Shown here piece after piece: positions 1 through 7,971 of a stretch of 64,000 nucleotides of DNA. Position 1 is the stretch's first letter; every line of letters begins with the position of its first letter. The stretch is from Methylotenera sp. (GTDB lineage Bacteria; Pseudomonadota; Gammaproteobacteria; Burkholderiales; Methylophilaceae), in assembly GCA_030652995.1 (NCBI GenBank), contig JAUSAG010000036.1, positions 104,163 to 168,162 on the forward strand, read 5' to 3'. A program made the translations under genes and the position numbers. The notes under the pieces are model-generated. The model did not search any database, was not told the DNA's origin, and saw only the letters and a list, made by a program, of their open reading frames with translations.

Positions 1-1
1 G

Positions 2-250
2 CGTGATTACCCAAAAATGAGTCCTGATAAACAAGTGTTAGTGAAAAAGCGGCTTTCAAATTGGAGTCGAATGACACCCTATGAGCGGGAGAATGCTAGA
101 AAAAGACATCAGCAGTTTCAAGCTTTACCCGCAGACAAAAAAAATGAATTGCGTAAAAAATGGCAAGAGTATCAAAAACTACCTGAATCAGAGCGCGCCA
201 GATTACGTGCAGAATCTCCCGACGCCTATACCGATGCTGATTTAGATTGA
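2..250 (+). CDS. DUF3106-family protein, 5' end outside window
   Basis: The frame is open from the first bases of the window, so this is the C-terminal part of a longer gene; the first ATG at 17 is probably internal. The residues RDYPKMSPDKQ followed by repeated 'W..M.P.ER...R...Q.F..LP.DKK.ELR..W..Y..LP..ER' helices match the DUF3106 family of proline/arginine-rich, probably periplasmic proteins of unknown function found in betaproteobacteria. The tail is acidic (DAYTDADLD). An RDD membrane protein follows 98 bp downstream, a pairing I recall from related genomes. The molecular role is unknown. Confidence 0.75.
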   Translation, partial: RDYPKMSPDKQVLVKKRLSNWSRMTPYERENARKRHQQFQALPADKKNELRKKWQEYQKLPESERARLRAESPDAYTDADLD

Positions 251-348
251 TGCAGTGGTGAAAGCTAATAGCTACTGATTAATTAAAAAGTGCAAAATCA
301 ATGTACGCATTTTTGCCGTCAGACTACTGTTCCTAACAGCCTTCTTAT

Positions 349-789
349 ATGAATAATCAGCCAATAGCACAATTAACTGCCCCTAGTTTACTCAAATTGG
401 GGGCTTGTTTTATTTATGAGGTGCTGACTGTCATCGCGATTAGTTTTGCATGCGTGGGTCTGTTTTTATGGTTGGTTGGTGATGCAACCAATGCCGTTAA
501 GCATTTTTTACTACAATTTTTTTTGTGGTCGCTAGTTGGTGCATATTTTGTGCGTTGCTGGGTCACGTGTGGGCAAACATTAGCAATGCAGGCTTGGAAT
601 ATTAAGGTAGTCAATCAGAAACACAAAACGCTTACATTGAACCAGGCCTTGATAAGGTACATGCTGGCAACACTGAGTTTATTACTGTGCGGTGTTGGAT
701 TTTTGTGGGCTATTTTTGATCGTGAGCAGCTTTTTTTGCATGACCGATTGTTAAGAAACCGAATAGTCACTGTAGCCAAAAGCAGTTAA
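349..789 (+). CDS. RDD family integral membrane protein
   Basis: The 146-residue protein has about three hydrophobic segments (roughly residues 18-45, 52-72 and 103-125) and the RDD signature: an arginine near the start of the second part (YFVRCWVTCGQTLAMQAW) and an Asp pair at the end (IFDREQLFLHDRLLRNR). RDD proteins are small inner-membrane proteins, mostly of unknown transport function. It follows the DUF3106 gene on the same strand and converges on lptG with only 11 bp between stops. The family assignment is firm, the function unassigned. Confidence 0.85.
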   Translation: MNNQPIAQLTAPSLLKLGACFIYEVLTVIAISFACVGLFLWLVGDATNAVKHFLLQFFLWSLVGAYFVRCWVTCGQTLAMQAWNIKVVNQKHKTLTLNQALIRYMLATLSLLLCGVGFLWAIFDREQLFLHDRLLRNRIVTVAKSS

Positions 790-800
790 CCTAATTACCG

Positions 801-1871
801 TTACCTTCTGTCGACTTGGTAGAGCATGAACAGACCTGCCAGCAAAAATAAAATGGTCGGCATAATGGCGCTAAAAAGAGGCGACCAGTCATTTAACAGG
901 CCTAAATGCACGAATGCGCGGTTAAGTATTTGGTAAAATACACCGAGCATAATCCCCACAAAAATTTTAGTGCTTGCACCGGTGGCGCGTTGCTGAATAA
1001 AGCCAAACGGTAGCGCTAAAATTACCATGACCAGGCAAGCCAGCGGGTAAATAATTTTTGCCCAAAGCGCCATTTCATAACGCGTAGTTTTTTGTTTATT
1101 AATCGACAAATGTTGTATGTAGGAATACAAATTCCAAGCGGACATTTTTTCTGGTAACACTAATAGTATATTAAGTAACTCTGGACGGATGAGCGAGCGC
1201 CAGGTGGCGTTTTCTAGCCGCACAACATGATTGGCATCTTTGTCAAAATGCGTTTGAGTCACCTCTTTTAAATGCCACTGATCTTTATCAAACTGCCCGC
1301 TTTTAGCATGGCTTGTGGTTCGCAGATGAAATTTCTGGTCAAATTCATAAATATGAACGTTGAGTAGCGTCGTATCTACCAACACTTCTTCTACATTCAC
1401 AAAATTGTTGCCGTCTTTCACCCAAAGCCCCGACATAAAATCCTGCACAATTACGGAGTCTGTTGCTTTTAACCGCATCCGTTGCGCCATTTTTTCACTT
1501 AATGGGGTGATGAGCTCACCTACAAAAAAGGTGAGCAGGGTAAATATTAAGCCTATTTTTAATAGCAAAAATACTAGATTTAACAGTGAAATGCCACTCA
1601 CTCTTAATACAATAAGTTCCGAATAGCGTGCAAACTGGCCCAAGGTCATCATGCAGCCGACCAAAACTGCAACCGGCATCACTTCATAGATGTGACCTGG
1701 TGCGCTAAGTAAAACAAATAGCGCTACTTGACTTAACCCGTAGTTACCTCTGCCTAGGCTCTCTAACTCTTGCAATAAATCAAAAAATGAAAACATAGCA
1801 ATGAGCGCAAGCGTAATGAGTAGCACATTAACTGTGATTTCTTTTAGCAAATATCGGGTGATAATTCTCAT
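801..1871 (-). CDS. lptG: LPS export ABC transporter permease LptG
   Basis: The 356-residue YjgP/YjgQ-family permease has the expected layout: membrane helices at the N terminus (residues 10-120), a periplasmic beta-jellyroll middle (about 130-265) and further helices at the C terminus (about 268-353). With LptF it forms the inner-membrane channel of the LptB2FG transporter that extracts lipopolysaccharide and passes it to LptC. It lies 21 bp downstream of lptF in a two-gene operon. LptG rather than LptF is assigned because it is second and starts MRIITRYLLKEI. Nothing is missing. Confidence 0.93.
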   Translation of the reverse strand: MRIITRYLLKEITVNVLLITLALIAMFSFFDLLQELESLGRGNYGLSQVALFVLLSAPGHIYEVMPVAVLVGCMMTLGQFARYSELIVLRVSGISLLNLVFLLLKIGLIFTLLTFFVGELITPLSEKMAQRMRLKATDSVIVQDFMSGLWVKDGNNFVNVEEVLVDTTLLNVHIYEFDQKFHLRTTSHAKSGQFDKDQWHLKEVTQTHFDKDANHVVRLENATWRSLIRPELLNILLVLPEKMSAWNLYSYIQHLSINKQKTTRYEMALWAKIIYPLACLVMVILALPFGFIQQRATGASTKIFVGIMLGVFYQILNRAFVHLGLLNDWSPLFSAIMPTILFLLAGLFMLYQVDRR

Positions 1872-1892
1872 GAGATGTTCGGCGCTATTAAC

Positions 1893-3005
1893 TTAATGTT
1901 TAGGTCTAAATTTAGACCAGGGCAGGGTGAAAATTTTTGGCAACATTGGCAGTTGTCTGCCCCTCCTATAAAACATGTAAATAGCTAGTGCTAAAAACAG
2001 TAAATGTACCGGCCACAGACCTATAATCTCATTGACCTTGCCTTGCGTAACCCAAGCCTGCATGATGCTTAGTAAATTGTTGTAGATGATGTAAATAATT
2101 AGCGCCAAAGCAAAATTAACCGAGCGGCCGGCACGAGGGTCTATTGCGCTTAATGGAATAGCAAGTAAAGATAGGATCAGTGCTGAAATAGGAATGGCGA
2201 AGCGCCATTGCAATTCGGCGTTATTGGCAATGTTTGCACTTTGCAATAACTCAAGGCTAGATTTTGATTGTGTGCTGGGCGGTGACTCCTCGACTTCTTT
2301 AGCTTCAACCCTAATGGCGTATTTTTCAAATTCAGTCGTTGAAAACTCTGCTGTTCCACGCAAACCTTGATAGCGCCGACCATTTTGCATGAGTAAAAAG
2401 TGGTCATTATTTTTTTCTATAAAACGACTGCCTTCAGCGGCAACAATAATACCTAACTTTTGATGCTGCATGGATTGGACGAATATGTTTTTTACGACAT
2501 TGCCAAGCTCATCAAAGCTTTCTATAAAAAATACGCGCTCGCCATTACCTGACTCTTTGAACACACCTGGGCTGATAGAGGCCAATTCATCTCGACTTTT
2601 AAGTTGCGTCAGAAAGCCTTCACCTTTACTAATCGCCCAAGGCATAATGAACAAGCTTAGTGCTGTAATCAGTAGAGTCACGGGCACAGCAAAACTAAGC
2701 ACAGGGCGAATCCAGCTGTTGATGCTTAAGCCGCTACTAAACCATACTACCATTTCAGAATCGCGATACCAGCGCGATAAAGTCATCAGCACGGCCAAAA
2801 AAATGGTCAATGATAGTATCATCGGTAGGTACTTAATCATATTAAAACCGAGCATGGTGATGATCGCGTCGTTTGGCAGCACACCTTTCGTCGCAAGGCG
2901 AATAAGGTTGCCGGCACGCTGGGCGATGATAACGCCCACCAAAATAAGGAACGCACCAACGGCGGTAGAAATAAGTTCTTGTAAGAGCGAGCGTTTAAAA
3001 AGCAT
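1893..3005 (-). CDS. lptF: LPS export ABC transporter permease LptF
   Basis: The 370-residue YjgP/YjgQ permease begins MLFKRSLLQELISTAVGAF, the usual LptF opening. It shows paired N-terminal helices, a periplasmic domain (about residues 125-260) and C-terminal helices (about 265-355). It pairs with LptG to form the LPS-extracting channel powered by LptB. The gene is transcribed divergently from pepA, from which it is separated by 186 bp, the arrangement common in gamma- and betaproteobacteria. That AT-rich gap should hold both promoters; I see no convincing -35/-10 pair there. Confidence 0.93.
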   Translation of the reverse strand: MLFKRSLLQELISTAVGAFLILVGVIIAQRAGNLIRLATKGVLPNDAIITMLGFNMIKYLPMILSLTIFLAVLMTLSRWYRDSEMVVWFSSGLSINSWIRPVLSFAVPVTLLITALSLFIMPWAISKGEGFLTQLKSRDELASISPGVFKESGNGERVFFIESFDELGNVVKNIFVQSMQHQKLGIIVAAEGSRFIEKNNDHFLLMQNGRRYQGLRGTAEFSTTEFEKYAIRVEAKEVEESPPSTQSKSSLELLQSANIANNAELQWRFAIPISALILSLLAIPLSAIDPRAGRSVNFALALIIYIIYNNLLSIMQAWVTQGKVNEIIGLWPVHLLFLALAIYMFYRRGRQLPMLPKIFTLPWSKFRPKH

Positions 3006-3191
3006 AGGATTTATTGACTAATTTATTTACGACTATGAATTACGTGTAAAACACGCGATAATTTAATTAAAATTAAACCGACATTAGAAATTTAGCTAGC
3101 GTGGTGGCGCACCTTAAATTTTTAACCTGTGCAACTAATCGTTATTATAGATTGATAAATGAAATAACCACAAAATCAAGGATGCAACTAA

Positions 3192-4706
3192 ATGGAATTT
3201 AACATAAAAACAGCACATGCGGAAAAAGAGCAGGGTCATTGTGCCATTGTAGGTGTTTATGAGTCACATCAGTTATCCAACGCGGCTCAAGCGATTGATG
3301 ATGCATCAAACGGTTATATTGCTAATATACTTAAGCGTGGTGATTTAGATGGAAAATTAGAGGCAACGTTGATGTTGCACAATGTGCCTGGTTCACAAGT
3401 TGAGCGTGTATTGCTGGTTGGGTTGGGTAAGCCGGCTGAATTTGCTGAAAAGCAATTCTGCAAAGCAGTACGCGCCTCTGTTAAGGCAGTCGCCGCGAGC
3501 GGCACTACTGAAGCTGTGAGTTTTTTAGCTGAGCTCCCAGTTAAAGCGTTGAGTGTTGGTTGGAAGGTTGCGCATTTGGTTGAAGTGGTGCTGGATGCCA
3601 CCTATCGTTTTGATGCGATTAAACGTAAAAAAACGGCCGCTGAAGAAAAAGAAGCTAAAAAAGAGTTAAAAGAGATCACCATTAGTATTGCTGATGCTAA
3701 TACATTTAACGAAGCCGAGTCAGCTGTGGCTGAAGGCCGTGCACTGGCTGCGGGCGTGAGTTTGGCAAAGGATTTAGGTAATTTACCGCCTAATGTCTGT
3801 ACGCCAACCTATCTTGCTGAGCAAGCGTTAGTCTTGGGTAAAGCTTATGGCTTGAAGGTTGAAGTTTTAGAGACTGATGCGTTAAAAGATTTAGGCATGG
3901 GTTCATTTTTAGGGGTGACACAAGGGAGTGAGGAGCCGCCAAAGTTTATCGTCATGCAACACCTAAAAGGCAACAAAGATCTAAAGCCTGTGGTGTTAGT
4001 CGGTAAGGGCGTTACCTTTGATACTGGCGGCATCTCATTGAAGCCCGGTGCTGAGATGGACGAAATGAAATATGACATGTGTGGCGCAGCAAGCGTGCTG
4101 GGCACGTTTAAAACCATCGCAGAAATGAAATTGCCAATGAATGTCATTGGCATTATCCCTGCTTGCGAAAATATGCCTGATGGCCGCGCAACCCGCCCCG
4201 GCGATGTGCTGACAAGTATGTCCGGGTTAACTATCGAGGTGTTAAATACCGATGCCGAAGGCCGCCTGATATTGTGTGATGCACTGACTTATGCTGAGCG
4301 GTTTGAGCCGAGTGCCGTAATTGATATTGCCACATTAACCGGTGCGTGTGTGATTGCACTCGGTCATCATGCTAGTGGTTTGTTTAGCAATAACGACGAC
4401 TTGGCAAAAGAATTGTTAAATGCGGGTGAGACAGCGCTAGACCGCGCTTGGCACATGCCGATGTGGGATGATTACCAACCGTTGTTAGATAGCAATTTTG
4501 CCGACATCGCCAATATTGGAGGTCGCGCGGGCGGCAGTATTACGGCCGCTTGTTTCTTATCAAGATTTGCTAAAAAATATGAGTGGGCACATTTGGATAT
4601 TGCAGGTACCGCTTGGAAGTCAGGTAAAGAAAAAGGGGGTACGGGCCGCCCGGTGCCATTGCTGACTGCGTTTTTGGTAGCGCGAGCAAACAAGTTGAAT
4701 GCTTAG
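3192..4706 (+). CDS. pepA: Leucyl aminopeptidase (M17)
   Basis: The 504-residue cytosolic M17 aminopeptidase A removes N-terminal residues from peptides using two metal ions. The metal-binding lysine region (VGKGVTFDTGGISLKPG) and the signature NTDAEGRLILCDAL are present, and the protein is of family-typical length. The N-terminal third is the variable domain, containing a lysine/glutamate-rich linker around residue 140. In some bacteria PepA also acts as a DNA-binding cofactor in Xer recombination. Divergent from lptFG and closely followed by holC. Confidence 0.95.
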   Translation: MEFNIKTAHAEKEQGHCAIVGVYESHQLSNAAQAIDDASNGYIANILKRGDLDGKLEATLMLHNVPGSQVERVLLVGLGKPAEFAEKQFCKAVRASVKAVAASGTTEAVSFLAELPVKALSVGWKVAHLVEVVLDATYRFDAIKRKKTAAEEKEAKKELKEITISIADANTFNEAESAVAEGRALAAGVSLAKDLGNLPPNVCTPTYLAEQALVLGKAYGLKVEVLETDALKDLGMGSFLGVTQGSEEPPKFIVMQHLKGNKDLKPVVLVGKGVTFDTGGISLKPGAEMDEMKYDMCGAASVLGTFKTIAEMKLPMNVIGIIPACENMPDGRATRPGDVLTSMSGLTIEVLNTDAEGRLILCDALTYAERFEPSAVIDIATLTGACVIALGHHASGLFSNNDDLAKELLNAGETALDRAWHMPMWDDYQPLLDSNFADIANIGGRAGGSITAACFLSRFAKKYEWAHLDIAGTAWKSGKEKGGTGRPVPLLTAFLVARANKLNA

Positions 4707-4716
4707 TTCTTGTGCG

Positions 4717-5166
4717 ATGACACGCGTAGAGTTTTTTTTTAATGTGCCAGATAAGCTGGTAAAAGTAGTTGAACTTAGTGAGAAAGCTGTGGTTCGCGGG
4801 CGTCGGTTGACTATTTTTACGCAAAATGATGCCATGGGACAGTTGTTGCAACAACGCCTTTGGCAACAATCCGCACCTAGTTTTTTACCGAGTAGCAGCA
4901 CGCCTTTTGATGCGTTAAGCCAATACGCACCTATTGTGATTGATGCTGATGGTCAACATTTAATTCAAGATGATATTTTGATCAACTTGCAAACGGTGCA
5001 TCCCCCATTTTTTAGTCGTTTTAGAGTGTTGGTGGAAATTGTTGGGGTTGATGAAGAAGATAAAGTAGCTGCTAGATCTCGTTTTAAGTTTTATCGGGAT
5101 CGCGGCTACCAAGTGAAATCAACGGATGTGGCTAGTAGCCAAGCGGTCATTAATCAAGATGACTAA
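4717..5166 (+). CDS. holC: DNA polymerase III chi subunit
   Basis: HolC bridges the clamp-loader complex and single-stranded DNA-binding protein during replication. The start at 4717 is preferred because the protein then begins MTRVEFFFNVPDK, the usual HolC opening; an in-frame start at 4699 would overlap pepA and add six unconserved residues. Conserved family features include the late segments PPFFSRFRVLVEIVG and the FYRDRGY helix. The pepA-holC pairing is conserved in proteobacteria, and only 10 bp separate the two genes. Confidence 0.92.
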   Translation: MTRVEFFFNVPDKLVKVVELSEKAVVRGRRLTIFTQNDAMGQLLQQRLWQQSAPSFLPSSSTPFDALSQYAPIVIDADGQHLIQDDILINLQTVHPPFFSRFRVLVEIVGVDEEDKVAARSRFKFYRDRGYQVKSTDVASSQAVINQDD

Positions 5167-5184
5167 ATTCAAGGGTTGAATACT

Positions 5185-6243
5185 ATGCAAGATGATGACA
5201 TACCGCTATTAACAGAAGTGCATGTAGCAACACAGTCGAGGTTAGCCCCAGCGCAGATTACGCCAGATATCATCGCGGCGATTGTTGCGCAAATCAGACC
5301 GCAATTAGAGGGTGAAATTGAAATAGCCATTACCCAAAAGCTTAGAAATAACATGCGTGAAGAACTGCTTGATCACTTGTTGAGCGAATCAGCCAACATT
5401 CAAAAAGCGAGCCAGGCTTATCTTTCTAGTGCTATCAATCAACAAACGGAGCTACTTGCGCAGAAATCAAATCTGGCACAAATCGCGCTGGAGGCTAATT
5501 TAAAGCAATATGTCAGCGGTGAAGTTATTCATGCGCAACAGGCCGTTATTGATCAAACCGCAGGGCTTGTGGATAAAGCGAGAGCCGACTTTGCAACAGA
5601 GATTCCAAAAATGTTGCAGGCTAATGTTGAAATCATTCAATCAGATTTAGACCAAACTTTTAACCAAATGCAGTTAGAAGGCACTACCGTGGTGCAGGAT
5701 AAGTTGAATGCTGCATTGCCGCAACTGCAACAAGCGCTCACTGATCAATTGCAAGCTGAGTTGTCAAATCTAGAAAAAGTGACGGTTGAGAATGCTACCC
5801 ATACTTTGCAAACAAAAATATCACGCCTGCACGAAGATATTTTAATGCAACATCAAGCTAATCTAGCATCGGAATTGGCGGCTGTTTATAAAGCGCTCAC
5901 GCAGCAAACGCAAGTGGAACTAAGTGTTTATCTAGATGCGCTGCAAATGCAATCTCAGCAACAATTGCAGCAAAAGCTAGGGGATACCTTCCCCACTTTG
6001 TATCAAGGTTTGTCTAATGAGTTAAGTGCTACTTTAAAAACAGATTTTGAAGCGTTGGCAGAAAGTGCAAAGGATGAATTTAAGCAAACTTTAAATGCTG
6101 AAATGCCCGCAGTTGAACAAGCCTTAGGCAACAAAGTGCATGAAATACTCGGCGGTGAAGTGCCGCGGATAGAGCAGGCAATGACTGCTAGCATTAAAGC
6201 AGAAGTGGAAAGACTAGTGGAGTCGGTGCGACTGGTATTTTAA
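5185..6243 (+). CDS. Glutamine-rich coiled-coil protein, unknown function
   Basis: The predicted protein of about 352 residues is almost entirely helical and rich in Q, A, E and L, with heptad-like spacing over most of its length. It has no membrane helix or signal peptide. The start is placed at ATG 5185 because the AAGGG at 5171-5175 is spaced correctly for it, whereas the upstream TTG at 5176 abuts that motif. The opening MQDDDIPLLTEV resembles proteins often found after holC in betaproteobacteria. A structural or scaffold role is only a guess. It ends just before a hairpin at 6258. Confidence 0.7.
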   Translation: MQDDDIPLLTEVHVATQSRLAPAQITPDIIAAIVAQIRPQLEGEIEIAITQKLRNNMREELLDHLLSESANIQKASQAYLSSAINQQTELLAQKSNLAQIALEANLKQYVSGEVIHAQQAVIDQTAGLVDKARADFATEIPKMLQANVEIIQSDLDQTFNQMQLEGTTVVQDKLNAALPQLQQALTDQLQAELSNLEKVTVENATHTLQTKISRLHEDILMQHQANLASELAAVYKALTQQTQVELSVYLDALQMQSQQQLQQKLGDTFPTLYQGLSNELSATLKTDFEALAESAKDEFKQTLNAEMPAVEQALGNKVHEILGGEVPRIEQAMTASIKAEVERLVESVRLVF

Positions 6244-6257
6244 AAGTGATGCACTTA

Positions 6258-6285
6258 CTCTAGTTTGAATTTTTTTAAACTAGAG
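6258..6285. terminator. Hairpin between convergent genes
   Basis: A perfect 9-bp stem (CTCTAGTTT/AAACTAGAG) encloses a 10-nt T-rich loop in the 49-bp gap between two convergent stop codons. No clear T-run follows on either strand, so it may act as a bidirectional hairpin stop or only as an mRNA 3'-end stabiliser. Confidence 0.5.
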
Positions 6286-6292
6286 CCTTATG

Positions 6293-6676
6293 CTACAAAG
6301 TACTTATCAATGTTTGATAAGCTTCAGTGGAAAGTAGTTTTTTTTCAACATCAGTATCGTGCGCTTTATATTTGAAGATCCAGGCTTTATAAGGATCTTC
6401 ATTGATTTGCTCAGGTGAGTTGATTAACGCTTGATTTATTTCCAGCACTTCGCCATCTACCAAGGCATGTAAGTCGGAGCCTGTTTTAACCGATTCTATC
6501 AAGCCGCAAGGCTGATCTGCTATAAGTTCGCTACCGACTAACGGCGCATCAATAAATACAATATCACCTAATAAATCTTGTGCATAATCCGTAATGCCTG
6601 CTTCCCAAATGCCATCAGTCGTTAGTTTTGTCCATAAATGTTTGGCGCTATAGTAAAGATGTGGTGGTGTACGCAT
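6293..6676 (-). CDS. gcvH: Glycine cleavage system H protein
   Basis: The 127-residue H protein carries the lipoyl-lysine motif ESVKTGSDL (lysine near residue 64) that shuttles the methylamine group between the P, T and L proteins. The fold region TDYAQDLLGDIVFIDAPLVG is typical. No gcvT or gcvP lies nearby, so the gene is separate from the rest of its pathway in this window. H-like proteins can also serve in lipoate transfer, but the sequence fits ordinary GcvH. Confidence 0.92.
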   Translation of the reverse strand: MRTPPHLYYSAKHLWTKLTTDGIWEAGITDYAQDLLGDIVFIDAPLVGSELIADQPCGLIESVKTGSDLHALVDGEVLEINQALINSPEQINEDPYKAWIFKYKAHDTDVEKKLLSTEAYQTLISTL

Positions 6677-6878
6677 GGCTATCTACTTTAAAGTCATTAA
6701 GTTAGGTGTCAGGATGAATTTTAACGTAATTTATATGGCGGGCATTAATAATTTAACGCGTGTTGCTGAGAAGGCCAATATAGCCAATATCTGATTTAAA
6801 TGAAAATATAAATTATTGATGACAAAGCTAAAGTTTTTATATAGTATTCAATCGTAACTACATGAGGTAGAACGAGTA

Positions 6879-7886
6879 ATGAAAAATTCCGCACGTAAAT
6901 TCTTTCTTTTTTATATCGCAGTGATGCTGAGTGCCGCACCAATGGCTTTGCATGCCGCCGAAAAAAAGTCTTCCAAGACTGCGACCTCAAGTAGCAAGGC
7001 TAAGGTTGTTAATAAGTATAAAAAAGTTAAATTTAAATCTAGTGCACCTAGGGTTCACAATCGGATCCATACACATAAAGCCATGGCAGTTGATGCCTAT
7101 GACGGCAGTACCCCACTAAAGCTAGCCTCACTTAAAGCGCTGGTCATCAACCAGCTTACAGGTGAAACCGTCTATGCAAAAAATACAGATTTACCTACAC
7201 CGATTGCCTCAGTTACCAAGTTGATGACGGCAATGGTGATGCTTGATGCTCATTTGCCAATGGATGATCTGCTCTATATTACGGATGAAGATGTTGATTA
7301 TCTTAAAGGCACCAAATCAAGGCTTGGCGTAGGCACTACACTTACACGCGGAGAATTACTGCAATTAGCTTTAATAGCCTCAGAGAACCGCGCAGCATCC
7401 GCATTAGGACGTAATTACCCGGGGGGCATTACTGCATTTGTCAATGCAATGAACCATAAAGCGCAATTGTTAGGGATGAAATCTACGCATTTTGTGGATT
7501 CTTCAGGTTTAAATAGCAACAATGTTTCTACGGCAGGGGATTTGGCTAAAATGGTCAATGCCGCATATGCCTACCCTGAAATCCGCCAAGTCAGTACGAC
7601 CGCCTCACAAGAGATTACTTTGTATGGGCGGCAAAATCCAATTAACTTTGTAAACACGAATGCATTAGTACGTGCTGGAAATTGGGTTATCGGTTTATCT
7701 AAAACTGGCTTTATCAATGAAGCCGGACGTTGCTTAGTGATGCAGGCTGAAATCTCTGGGCAACCAATGATTATCGTGTTGCTTGATTCTGCAGGAAAGA
7801 TGACCCGAGTTGGAGATGCTAATCGTATTCGTAAATGGGTGGAGCACAATGATATGGCTTCTTTGGGTCAACATGTCAGCGGTTGA
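6879..7886 (+). CDS. pbpG: D-alanyl-D-alanine endopeptidase (PBP7-type)
   Basis: The 335-residue penicillin-binding protein of the S11 family has a signal peptide (residues 1-27, cut near LHAAEKK) and a basic, low-complexity linker. The three active-site motifs are all present: SVTK at residue 111, SEN near 168 and KTG near 275. The family cleaves D-Ala-meso-DAP crosslinks in peptidoglycan in the periplasm. It is a monocistronic gene followed by a clear terminator. Confidence 0.9.
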   Translation: MKNSARKFFLFYIAVMLSAAPMALHAAEKKSSKTATSSSKAKVVNKYKKVKFKSSAPRVHNRIHTHKAMAVDAYDGSTPLKLASLKALVINQLTGETVYAKNTDLPTPIASVTKLMTAMVMLDAHLPMDDLLYITDEDVDYLKGTKSRLGVGTTLTRGELLQLALIASENRAASALGRNYPGGITAFVNAMNHKAQLLGMKSTHFVDSSGLNSNNVSTAGDLAKMVNAAYAYPEIRQVSTTASQEITLYGRQNPINFVNTNALVRAGNWVIGLSKTGFINEAGRCLVMQAEISGQPMIIVLLDSAGKMTRVGDANRIRKWVEHNDMASLGQHVSG

Positions 7887-7906
7887 TTTTCTTATAAGAT
7901 ATTTGT

Positions 7907-7934
7907 AAAAAAAGCGGCTCTAGGCCGCTTTTTT
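7907..7934. terminator. Rho-independent terminator (pbpG/topA)
   Basis: A stem AAAAGCGGC/GCCGCTTTT with a 5-nt loop is flanked by A-runs and T-runs, so it can stop transcription from both sides. It lies between the convergent ends of pbpG and topA. Confidence 0.85.
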
Positions 7935-7971
7935 ATGAGTGAAACAATAGCTTAAATTGGCGCTAGCATTT

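Noticed and set aside
5176..5184. TTG start for the coiled-coil protein
   Set aside because: The AAGGG lies directly against it, too close for initiation, but correctly spaced for ATG 5185.
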